DNA from: Phycisphaerae bacterium
Lineage (GTDB): Bacteria > Planctomycetota > Phycisphaerae > Phycisphaerales > UBA1924
Length of the DNA: 54,858 nucleotides
Direction of reading: 5' to 3'
Assembly (NCBI GenBank): GCA_030426605.1
Contig: JAUHXM010000007.1
Span: forward strand, 1-54,858
Shown here: in pieces, positions 33,826 to 41,336 of the stretch
Layout of the letters: each line of letters opens with the position of its first letter
Position numbering within the stretch: the first letter of the stretch is position 1
Notes under the pieces: model-generated
Databases searched by the model: none
The model's input: only the letters and a program-made list of their open reading frames with translations
Told to the model about the DNA's origin: nothing
Program-made: the position numbers and the translations under genes

Positions 33826-34596
33826 TTACTGCGCGGTGAACCCGCCGTCCGCCGCGATGGTCTGCCCGGTGACGAAGCTCGACTCATCGGAGAGCAGCCA
33901 GAGGACGGGCTCGGCGATCTCTCGGGGCTGCCCGAATCGCCCGATCGGGTGCAGGGCCGCCATCTGGGCGCGTGCCTCGTCCGATCCGCCGGAGAATCGG
34001 TCGAACATCTCGGTCTCGACCACGGCGGGCGCGATCGCGTTGACGCGGACGCCCAGCGCGGACGCCTCGAGGGCCGCGGCCTTGGTGAGCCCGATCACGG
34101 CGTGCTTGGACGCCGCGTACAGCCCGGCGTTGGGCATCGCGACGAGACCCATCGCCGAGGAGTTGTTCACGATCGACCCGCCGCCCGATTCGCCCACGGT
34201 CCGCATGATCGCGGGGATCTCGTGCTTCATCGCGGCGGCGACGCCCCAGACGTTGATGTCGAACACGCTGCGGTAGTTCTCGTGCATCGCCTCGATGATC
34301 GGGCCGAGGACGCCCTCGGTGCCGGCGTTGTTGAACGCGCCGTGCAGCCCGCCGAAGGCACCGACGGTCTCGGCGACGGTACGCCGGGTGTCATCCTCGC
34401 TGGCCGCGTCCGCCTGGATGTACAGCGCCTTGGTGCCGATCTCCTTCAATTCGCTTTCCAAGGCCTTGCCCCGCTCGGCGCGGCGGCCTGTGAACGCGAC
34501 GTTTGCGCCGCGCGCCGCGAGTGCCTGTGCGGTGGCGCGACCGATGCCGCTGGTCGCGCCGGTGATGAGGTATGTCTTGCCTCTGAGGCTGCTCAT
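33826..34596 (-). CDS. Short-chain dehydrogenase/reductase (classical SDR)
   Basis: A 256-residue NAD(P)-dependent oxidoreductase. TGATSGIGRATA (about 13-24) is the nucleotide loop, FNNAG follows, and the catalytic set is Ser in NNSSAMG with YAASK (Tyr, Lys). The C-terminus GQTIAADGGFTAQ is the usual FabG-like end. TGRRAER after strand two suggests NADP preference. The ATG at 34596 lies 39 bases after the stop of the thioredoxin gene, so both may be on one transcript. Substrate unknown. Confidence 0.92.
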   Translation of the reverse strand: MSSLRGKTYLITGATSGIGRATAQALAARGANVAFTGRRAERGKALESELKEIGTKALYIQADAASEDDTRRTVAETVGAFGGLHGAFNNAGTEGVLGPIIEAMHENYRSVFDINVWGVAAAMKHEIPAIMRTVGESGGGSIVNNSSAMGLVAMPNAGLYAASKHAVIGLTKAAALEASALGVRVNAIAPAVVETEMFDRFSGGSDEARAQMAALHPIGRFGQPREIAEPVLWLLSDESSFVTGQTIAADGGFTAQ

Positions 34597-34635
34597 GGTG
34601 TGTTGCCCCTGCGCGTGTGCGCTTGTGCGTGCGAA

Positions 34636-34959
34636 TCAGGCGGCGCCGGCGCTGGCGAGCGCCTGCTCGTAGTCGTCCTTCTGTCGCAGCCCGACGAGGC
34701 GATCGACCTCCTTGCCGTCCTTGAAGACGATGACCGTCGGGATCGACGAGACGTTGAACTGTGAGGCGACATCCTTCGCCTCGTCCACGTTCACCTTCGC
34801 GACGAGGGCGTTTCCCTCCTGGTCGCTCGCGAGCTGATCGATCGTCGGCGTGAGGGCCCGGCAGGGGGGGCACCACTCGGCCCAGAAATCCACGAGCGCG
34901 ACGCCCTTGGTTTCGAGGACCTGGGTCTTGAATTCCTGACTGGTGAGCTGGGTCGTCAT
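34636..34959 (-). CDS. trxA: Thioredoxin with WCPPC active site
   Basis: A 107-residue cytoplasmic disulfide reductase of normal thioredoxin length. VALVDFWAEWCPPCRALTPT (about 20-39) holds the active site, and SSIPTVIVFKDGKEVDRLVG contains the conserved cis-Pro loop. The dipeptide between the cysteines is Pro-Pro instead of the usual Gly-Pro, which should change redox potential. ATG 34959 is preceded by AAGGAGAAC. The neighbouring SDR gene is downstream in the same direction. Confidence 0.93.
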   Translation of the reverse strand: MTTQLTSQEFKTQVLETKGVALVDFWAEWCPPCRALTPTIDQLASDQEGNALVAKVNVDEAKDVASQFNVSSIPTVIVFKDGKEVDRLVGLRQKDDYEQALASAGAA

Positions 34960-35117
34960 GCGTGTTCTCCTTGACAGCGGGGGGCGCTGACACCAAGAGA
35001 ACAGGTAGACCGGTCGGTCTATTCGTGGGCCGCGGAAAATTCTCAAATCGGCCCTGGAGCGCAAGAAACAGGGATGATACCGGCCTTGGGTGGGCTCAGG
35101 CGGGCATGGACCTGTGC

Positions 35118-36419
35118 TCAGTCGTCGATGTTCATCGGGCGCGGCAGGATCACGATCGTCTTTGTCTGGCCGTCGCGCCGGACTTTGAGGCGCAGCGTGG
35201 CGCCGTCCTCGATGCTCTCGCGGATGACCTCGAGCGGGTTGGTGTCGAGGTCGAATCTCCGCCCGTTGGCGCTGATCAGCTCGTCGCCGACGCGGAGGCC
35301 CGCCTCGTGCGCGGGCTTGCCCTGGGGCACCTGTACCGCGGCGAGGACTTCGCCGCGCGGGCTCTCCTCGACGCCGAAGCCGATGCCGATCGAGTAGTTG
35401 GGCGTCGGGAGGTCCTCGACCAGCCCTTCGAGCGCGAGCCCGAGCGGCTCGAGCGCGTACCCGTTGATCGGGTCGGACGTGTTGCAGTTCACGTAGAACC
35501 GGTCGCCCGGGCCGTAGTTGTAAACGGTCTCGAACCCGTACATGTTTCCGTTGAAGTAGACACCGCTGGAGGGGTAGAGACCCACGACATCGTCCGACAG
35601 GAGCACGCCGGCGTCGATGGCCTGGTGGAACTTGTGGAGGTCGCCGGTGGTGCCGACCATCCCGCCCGAGCCCATGACGAGCCAGGACGTCTCGTTCCAG
35701 TGAGACGGCGCGTTGATCTCGCCCCAGGAGCGCGGGCCGTACCCGACTGCGATGCGCTCGCCCTCGAAGGTGTCGCCGTGGAACCCGGTGCGTGTCATGC
35801 CGGCGGGGCCGAGCACATGCTCGCGGATGTACTCGGGGTAGGGCTGCCCGCTGGCGACCTCGACGACCGCCGCGAGCACACCCCACGCCCAGTGCGAGTG
35901 CACGCGGTCCGTCCCTGGGCGGAAGAGGAGCTCGGCCCGCTGCGTGCGCTCGATGAGCTGCTCGCGCGACAGGGGCGAGTGGTCCGGGTCGGGGTCGATC
36001 GCGGGGTCGTTCGGGAAGTCGGGCAGCCCGGACCGGCCCGAGCGCAGGTGCTCGATCGTGATCCGGGCGTGCTGGCCCTCGAAGCCGTCGAAGTGCTCGC
36101 TGAGGCGATCGTCCAGGCTCAGTTTCCCCGCGTCGAGGAGCTGCAGGATCGCGACGTGCGTGAAATCGATGGGGGTGGAGCCGAGCGCGAAGATCGTGTC
36201 GGGCGTGTTGGCGATGCCCTTTTCGCGGTCGGCGAGCCCATAGCCCTCGTTCAAGAAGACCTCGCCGTCGCGGATCAGAAGCACCGCCCCGGCGAACCCG
36301 TCGCGCTCCTGCTCGGCGATCACGTCCCGGATCGAGTCCCACCCGGGATCGGTCTGCGAGGCGTGGGCGGGCGTTGTGAGGGCGGTGAGCAGGGCGGTGC
36401 TGGCGATGAGCGTGCGCAT
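35118..36419 (-). CDS. Serine-hydrolase/beta-lactamase-fold protein with degenerate active site and C-terminal PDZ
   Basis: A 433-residue exported protein. A signal peptide covers 1-20 (cleavage after AHA). Residues 30-330 follow the class C beta-lactamase/penicillin-binding layout (FAGAVLLIRDG, LDDRLSEHF, SGLPDFPN, SGQPYPEYIREHVLGPAGM). The SxxK motif reads GSTPI (Ser81, Lys replaced by Ile) and the YxN motif reads HSH (174-176). A PDZ domain follows (about 345-430: GKPAHEAGLRVGDELISANG). The enzyme core is therefore probably inactive and used for binding. ATG 36419 is preceded by GGAGACC. Divergent to the regulator at 36527 across an AT-rich control region. Confidence 0.85.
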   Translation of the reverse strand: MRTLIASTALLTALTTPAHASQTDPGWDSIRDVIAEQERDGFAGAVLLIRDGEVFLNEGYGLADREKGIANTPDTIFALGSTPIDFTHVAILQLLDAGKLSLDDRLSEHFDGFEGQHARITIEHLRSGRSGLPDFPNDPAIDPDPDHSPLSREQLIERTQRAELLFRPGTDRVHSHWAWGVLAAVVEVASGQPYPEYIREHVLGPAGMTRTGFHGDTFEGERIAVGYGPRSWGEINAPSHWNETSWLVMGSGGMVGTTGDLHKFHQAIDAGVLLSDDVVGLYPSSGVYFNGNMYGFETVYNYGPGDRFYVNCNTSDPINGYALEPLGLALEGLVEDLPTPNYSIGIGFGVEESPRGEVLAAVQVPQGKPAHEAGLRVGDELISANGRRFDLDTNPLEVIRESIEDGATLRLKVRRDGQTKTIVILPRPMNIDD

Positions 36420-36480
36420 GACGGTCTCCTGGAATGGTGCCATACCGGGATGCGCCCGGGCCAGGCGCCGGGCAGCATAA

Positions 36481-36509
36481 TTCAAAAAAATGCATCTTAT
36501 TGATATAAA
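36481..36509 (+). promoter_or_regulatory. Sigma-70-type promoter for the winged-helix regulator
   Basis: TTCAAA (36481-36486) and TATAAA (36504-36509) with an exact 17-base spacer, in an AT-rich island unlike the rest of the window. Transcription would start about ten bases before the GTG at 36527, giving a very short leader. The divergent hydrolase promoter probably overlaps. Confidence 0.55.
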
Positions 36510-36526
36510 CAAGGGTACGCTCCCGC

Positions 36527-37117
36527 GTGGACCGGGTGTTCGAGATCAGGACCGCCGATCAGCTCCGGGTGCTGGGCTCGCCGGCCCGGCGTGACATCTT
36601 CGAGGCCCTGCTGGGCATCGCCGAGCCCGGCGCGGGCGTCCCGGCGCGCGAGATCGCCGAGTGGGCCGGGCTCAGCGTCGAGTCCACGCACTACCACCTC
36701 GGCAAGCTGACGCGGATCGGCCTGGTCACCCAGACCGGGCAGCGCGACACCGGCGGCCGCCCCGAGATGCTCTTCGCGCCCGCGTTCGATGAGATCGAAC
36801 TCAAGCGTGGCAAGCGCGGCCCGACCTACGTCCGCGAGCTCGTCCGCGTCGTCCGGCTGCTCCTGAACCGCGTGGAACGCGACTACGCGCGGGCCGCGCC
36901 TGAGGGCGCGTTCGCCGCACGCCCGAGCGTCTCGCGCGCGATCGGGTGGATGACGCCCGACGAGGTCGAGTCCGCCCGGAAGCTCACCCACCAGCTCGAG
37001 CGGCTCGTCCGCACCGCCGACGACCGGGCCCGCGCCGGGGGGCTCGCCGGGCGCGAGCGGGTCTCGATCACGACGGTCCTCACACCGATCGAGGCACGGG
37101 ATCCCGCCGATTCATAA
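36527..37117 (+). CDS. Winged-helix transcriptional regulator (ArsR-like HTH)
   Basis: A 196-residue DNA-binding protein. RTADQLRVLGSPARRDIFEA starts a winged-helix domain of the ArsR type, with the recognition region AEWAGLSVESTHYHLGKLTR and the wing TQTGQRDTGGRPEMLF. The C-terminal half is helical and may dimerise; no metal-binding cysteines are present. GTG 36527 lies ten or so bases behind a predicted transcription start. As the gene is divergent from the degenerate hydrolase, autoregulation and control of that gene are likely. Confidence 0.85.
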   Translation: MDRVFEIRTADQLRVLGSPARRDIFEALLGIAEPGAGVPAREIAEWAGLSVESTHYHLGKLTRIGLVTQTGQRDTGGRPEMLFAPAFDEIELKRGKRGPTYVRELVRVVRLLLNRVERDYARAAPEGAFAARPSVSRAIGWMTPDEVESARKLTHQLERLVRTADDRARAGGLAGRERVSITTVLTPIEARDPADS

Positions 37118-37224
37118 CCAATCGGTGCGCGTTTTCGATGGTGTTCGGGAATCTGAATGGATCCGCGGACAAAGGACGCGAACAATCGAGGGGTTTGCGC
37201 CGCGTGCGCAGAAAGGCGGGTCCG

Positions 37225-38088
37225 ATGGAATCGCCAAAGATCATTCTGGTCGGCACAGATTTTTCGCCCGGCTCAGTGTCCGCGGTCGCGCAGGCGGTCC
37301 GGCTTGCCGAGCATGCCAACGCGGCGTTGCATGTCGTGCACGCGACGCGTTTCGAGCGGATTGAAGAGCTCCACCGTATCGCCCCAGAAGCGGACTCGGA
37401 GATCGCGTCCATGCTCCGCGAGCAAGCGCAGGAGCGGCTCGGCGGGCTCGATTTGCCTGAGGGCGTCACGATCCACTCGCGCGTGGGCAAGCCCGCGGCG
37501 GAGATCATGAAGCTCGCGGAAGACCTCGGCGCGGACCTGATCGTTCTTGGTGCGACCGGTTCGGGCGGGCACCGGATGGGCTCGGTCGCGGGCCGGTGCG
37601 TGCGCCTGAGCCCGACGCCGCTGCTGCTCGTGCCTCCGAACCGCGCCGGCGCGTTCCGGCACGTGATCGCGGCGGTTGACCTGACGCCCGAGGCCGTCCG
37701 GCTCGTGCGGTCCGCCACGTGGTTCGCGGCACTCGACAACGCCGACTGCACCGCCGTGCACGTGTACGAGGTCCCGTGGGAGCGTGCCCGCTGGGGCGGG
37801 TCGCCCGCCAACAGCGGCGACCTGCACCTCAAGATGGAAGACCTCCTGACCCACAAGCTCAGCGCGATCGTGTCCGAAGCAAACTCGGACGTCGAGGTTC
37901 GGCGCGAGCTCGTCGAGTCGATCAACTACGCCAACGCGATCATCGACCGCTCCAAGAGCTACCACGCCGACCTGATCGTGACGGGCACCGCGTCGCGGAC
38001 GAAGCTGGGCTACTTCATGCTCGGCACCACCGCGGAGAAACTCATGCGCGACTCGGACTGCGCCGTGCTGGCGATCCACGAGCCCTGA
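37225..38088 (+). CDS. Tandem universal stress protein (UspA family)
   Basis: A 287-residue cytoplasmic protein of two Usp domains (about 1-140 and 145-287). The first begins KIILVGTDFSPGSVSAVAQA and ends LIVLGATGSGGHRMGSVAGR; the second begins HVIAAVDLTPEAVRLVRSAT and ends LIVTGTASRTKLGYFMLGTT, followed by AEKLMRDSDCAVLAI. Both keep the G-2X-G-9X-G-like ATP loop. ATG 37225 follows GAAAGGCGG. It stands alone between a regulator and a convergent ubiX. Confidence 0.93.
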   Translation: MESPKIILVGTDFSPGSVSAVAQAVRLAEHANAALHVVHATRFERIEELHRIAPEADSEIASMLREQAQERLGGLDLPEGVTIHSRVGKPAAEIMKLAEDLGADLIVLGATGSGGHRMGSVAGRCVRLSPTPLLLVPPNRAGAFRHVIAAVDLTPEAVRLVRSATWFAALDNADCTAVHVYEVPWERARWGGSPANSGDLHLKMEDLLTHKLSAIVSEANSDVEVRRELVESINYANAIIDRSKSYHADLIVTGTASRTKLGYFMLGTTAEKLMRDSDCAVLAIHEP

Positions 38089-38094
38089 GGGGTG

Positions 38095-38787
38095 TCACCC
38101 GTTCGTCCACCGCGTGTCAAGCGTGTGGTTCACGCCCAGCAGGTCCAGCACCTTGCCCGCCACAAAGTCGATGATGTCGTCCACGCTCTCGGGCAGCAGG
38201 TACAGACCCGGGTTCGTCGGGCAGATCACCGCGCCGGCGAGCGTCAGCGTCCGCATGTTCTCGATGTCGATCAGGCTCAGCGGCGTTTCGCGGTGGCAGA
38301 CGATCAGCGGGCGGCGTTCCTTGAGTGTCACCATCGCCGCGCGCGTCAGCAGGTTGCTCCCCGCGCCCGTCGCCATCGCACCGAGGCTGGTCGATGAGCA
38401 CGGCACCACCGCCATCCCGTGGTGCAGGAACGATCCGGAGGCGATGACCGCGCCGACGTCCTTGTTCGGGTGGCAGATGAGCCGGCGCTCGTAGACCTCG
38501 CCCCACGCGGATTCCGCGAGATGGGGGAGGAGTTGCTCCAGTGTCACACGCCGAGCACCCCGCTCGTCGAACAGGAGGCGTTGCCCGTACTCGCTCACGA
38601 CCAGGTGCACCTCGGCGCCAGACAGCAAGAGCTGTTCGAGGACGCGGCAGGCGTAATCCGCCCCGCTCGCGCCCGAGACGCCGATCACGTACCGCCGATC
38701 CGTCTCACGCGGCGGGCCCTCGACGGGCGCCCGACGGCGCTGGGGGTGGGCCGTCGCGGTGGGGTCGGATGTGCCGGACTCGGTCAC
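38095..38787 (-). CDS. ubiX: Flavin prenyltransferase UbiX
   Basis: Makes prenylated FMN, the cofactor of UbiD-type decarboxylases. The core begins YVIGVSGASGADYACRVLEQ, and MAVVPCSSTSLGAMATGAGS and LIVCHRETPLSLIDIENM are the flavin and prenyl-phosphate sites. The family is about 190-200 residues long; with GTG 38787 this one has 230, including a 30-residue polar N-terminal extension. The start is uncertain because the frame is open far upstream and no good ribosome site is seen. No ubiD is present in the window, so the partner decarboxylase must be elsewhere. Confidence 0.9.
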   Translation of the reverse strand: MTESGTSDPTATAHPQRRRAPVEGPPRETDRRYVIGVSGASGADYACRVLEQLLLSGAEVHLVVSEYGQRLLFDERGARRVTLEQLLPHLAESAWGEVYERRLICHPNKDVGAVIASGSFLHHGMAVVPCSSTSLGAMATGAGSNLLTRAAMVTLKERRPLIVCHRETPLSLIDIENMRTLTLAGAVICPTNPGLYLLPESVDDIIDFVAGKVLDLLGVNHTLDTRWTNG

Positions 38788-38874
38788 GGATGAGTCTAGG
38801 GGGCGCGGCGTATCCGCCCGGCCGGGCACGGGTTCGGGCTCGCGCTTAGAGTGGTGCGTCGGGAGGCGACCACC

Positions 38875-39645
38875 ATGGGCACGAGCAGCATTCGTCGGAT
38901 CGGACATACCTTCGGATTCGCCCGGTTTGGGCGTTCGGGCGCAGCGATCTCGGTGCTCGCCGGGCTCCTCGTCGCCGGCGGGTGCGCGAGCTACGCGAAC
39001 GTCCCCGAGCCCGAGTCGCCCACGTCCGTCACGAGCCCCAACCGCCGCCAGCCCAAGGCGGTCATGAAGGCCGCGTTGACGCGCGTGCTCAACCAGTACC
39101 CGCCCGGCACGAGCCGGTACGCCGTCGGCCTGCCCGAGGGTGTGAGCCTCGAGACGATCCAAGAAATCCTGACCGCGCTGGGCCCGGGCGCCGAGCTCGC
39201 GAGCGCGGGCACGAGCGACCTGCCGACCTACGCGATCGGGCGCATCTGGATCCGCACGGGCAAGTCGAAGGTGGACATCTTCCGCCCCGTTGTCGAGCTC
39301 GGGCGGCGCGCCGACGGCACCTACGAGCGCCAGGCGATCACCGTATGGCTCGAGGGCGGGCTCGACCCGTGGCACGTCACACGCACGCAGCGGTGGGCGG
39401 TCGGTGCCTTCCCACGCCCGGACGTCGCCGACTGGCCCGAGGCACCCCTGTCGGAAGAACCCGAGTCGCTCGCGGCGGAGCGCGTCGAGGAAGAGGCCCG
39501 CGCCCCCGACACGCCGCAGCAACCCGCCGTTGAGTCCGAGCCTGTCGAGGCCACGCGCCCGCTGCCCGCGGAAGAATCCCAGCCCGAGCGCCGGGCTGAG
39601 GTGCAGGACAACGGCGTGATCCGCATCGAGCCGGTGAACGATTGA
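38875..39645 (+). CDS. Lipoprotein of unknown function, upstream of pyrB
   Basis: A 256-residue protein. ATG 38875 follows GGGAGG. The N-terminus has Arg-rich residues, a hydrophobic core and the lipobox LVAGGC, giving a lipid-anchored Cys near residue 36. The mature domain (QPKAVMKAALTRVLNQYPPG, then beta-rich IWIRTGKSKVDIFRPVVE) is not one I recognise. The last 60 residues are a Glu/Pro-rich disordered tail. The stop overlaps the pyrB start (TGATG), so the two are coupled although no functional link is evident. Confidence 0.8.
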   Translation: MGTSSIRRIGHTFGFARFGRSGAAISVLAGLLVAGGCASYANVPEPESPTSVTSPNRRQPKAVMKAALTRVLNQYPPGTSRYAVGLPEGVSLETIQEILTALGPGAELASAGTSDLPTYAIGRIWIRTGKSKVDIFRPVVELGRRADGTYERQAITVWLEGGLDPWHVTRTQRWAVGAFPRPDVADWPEAPLSEEPESLAAERVEEEARAPDTPQQPAVESEPVEATRPLPAEESQPERRAEVQDNGVIRIEPVND

Positions 39646-40658
39646 TGACCCGATCGCCCGACACAACCCGGGCGACCAAGGCGGGCCGATCGCCCGCACC
39701 TGACGGCGTGAGGACACCGACCACCAACGTGTGGCATGGCGCGGATTTGCTGGGCACACGGGGCGTCCCAGCGGAGCGCCTGCGCGAGCTCCTCACCCTG
39801 GCGCGCGCGAGACGCGAATCGCCCGCGAAGTCTCTTGCGGGGCGCACCGTCGCGACGGTCTTCTTCGAGGACTCGACGCGGACCAGGTCGAGCTTCACGA
39901 TCGCTGCCCAGCGTTGCGGGGCGGACGTCGTGGACCTGTCCTCGAAGGCGTCGTCCGCGAACAAGGGCGAATCGCTCGCCGACACCGCCCGGGTGATCGA
40001 GGCGATGGGCGTCGCGGCGATCGTCGTTCGCACCAGCCGGGCAGGCGGCGCGAAAATGGCGGCGGACGCCGTCGCGTGCCCCGTCATCAACGCGGGCGAC
40101 GGCGCGCACGAGCACCCCACACAGGCCCTTGCGGACGCCCTCGCGCTCGACGACGCCTGGAACCTCGCCGGCTCGTTCGACTTCGGGGGCAAGCGGATCG
40201 TGATCGTGGGTGACCTATCGCACTCGCGCGTCGCGCGGTCGAACGCGGCGAGCCTGACCACGCTCGGCGCCGAGGTCGTCTTCGTGGGCCCGCCCGCGAT
40301 GGCGCCCAGGTCGCTCGGGGGTGCCCTGGGCGTGCGCGTGTCGCACGATCTGGACGCCGAACTCGCGGAGGCGGACGCCGTGATGGCGCTGCGGATCCAG
40401 CTCGAGCGCGGCGCGGGGGCGATGCTGGCCTCGTCGCGCGACTACCGATCCGCGTATGGCGTGACCCAAGCCCGCGCCGACGCGATGAAGCCGGGCGCTC
40501 TCGTGATGCACCCGGGCCCGATGAACCGGGGCGTGGAGATGGACCCCGCCGTTGCCGACGGCCCGCGTTCGATCGTGATCCGCCAGGTCGCCGCGGGCGT
40601 CGCGGTTCGCGTCGCGGCGCTCGAAGCGGTGATCGGCTCGACCGCGGGCAACGCCTGA
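39645..40658 (+). CDS. pyrB: Aspartate carbamoyltransferase catalytic subunit
   Basis: Joins carbamoyl phosphate and aspartate in pyrimidine synthesis. The 337 residues hold the carbamoyl-phosphate site FFEDSTRTRSSF, the Ser/Lys loop SKASSANKGES, GDGAHEHPTQALADAL, GDLSHSRVARSN and a late HPGPMNRGVEM, all standard for PyrB. An N-terminal 28-residue extension precedes the family core. ATG 39645 shares its A with the preceding stop. No pyrC or pyrI follows; gmk is next after 22 bases. Confidence 0.96.
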   Translation: MTRSPDTTRATKAGRSPAPDGVRTPTTNVWHGADLLGTRGVPAERLRELLTLARARRESPAKSLAGRTVATVFFEDSTRTRSSFTIAAQRCGADVVDLSSKASSANKGESLADTARVIEAMGVAAIVVRTSRAGGAKMAADAVACPVINAGDGAHEHPTQALADALALDDAWNLAGSFDFGGKRIVIVGDLSHSRVARSNAASLTTLGAEVVFVGPPAMAPRSLGGALGVRVSHDLDAELAEADAVMALRIQLERGAGAMLASSRDYRSAYGVTQARADAMKPGALVMHPGPMNRGVEMDPAVADGPRSIVIRQVAAGVAVRVAALEAVIGSTAGNA

Positions 40659-40680
40659 TCCCGCCGGCTACCCTGCGGGC

Positions 40681-41295
40681 ATGATGACCGAGACCGCCCG
40701 CCATCCACGCCTTCCGACCGACACCGACAACGGGCTGCTCGTCATCATCTCGGGCCCGTCGGGCGTCGGGAAGACCACGATCACGCGCGGCGTCGAGCGT
40801 TCGTTCGCCGACTCCGTCTTCTCCGTCTCCGTCACCACCCGCGCCAAGACGGACGCGGACGTCGAGGGCGTCGATTACCGGTTTATCGACGATGCGACGT
40901 TCGACGCCATGATCGAGCGCGACGAGCTGCTCGAATGGGCCGACGTCTTCGGCAAGAAGTACGGCACCCCCCGCGCGTGGGTCGAGGAGCAACTCGCACG
41001 CGGGCGCCTCGTCATCCTCGAGATCGACGTGGACGGCGCGCGCCAAGTGAAGGAGAAGCTGCCCGACGCGCTGGGCGTCTTCATCCTCCCGCCGTCCGAG
41101 GAGGTCCTGCTCGAGCGGCTCCGGGCGCGCAAGCGCGAGAGCGAGGAGCAGATCCAGAAGCGATTTGCCGAGGCCCGCCGGGAGATCGCCGAGGCGAAGG
41201 ACTCGGACGTCTACGACACGTTTGTCGTGAACGACGACCTGGAGCGTGCGATGAACGAGGCGGTCGAAACCGTGCGCCTCGCCCGGAGGGGGTAG
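40681..41295 (+). CDS. gmk: Guanylate kinase
   Basis: Phosphorylates GMP to GDP. The 204 residues match the family (207 in E. coli). P-loop ISGPSGVGKTT (about 23-33), SVTTRAKTDADVEGVDYRFI for GMP binding, and LVILEIDVDGARQVKEKLPD are diagnostic; the lid region ERLRARKRESEEQIQKR is intact. ATG 40681 or 40684 start equally well. It follows pyrB closely, so nucleotide genes may share a transcript. Confidence 0.96.
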   Translation: MMTETARHPRLPTDTDNGLLVIISGPSGVGKTTITRGVERSFADSVFSVSVTTRAKTDADVEGVDYRFIDDATFDAMIERDELLEWADVFGKKYGTPRAWVEEQLARGRLVILEIDVDGARQVKEKLPDALGVFILPPSEEVLLERLRARKRESEEQIQKRFAEARREIAEAKDSDVYDTFVVNDDLERAMNEAVETVRLARRG

Positions 41296-41336
41296 CGACG
41301 GCGCGTGCGGCTCACCGAAGCCGCCGGCCCAATCGC

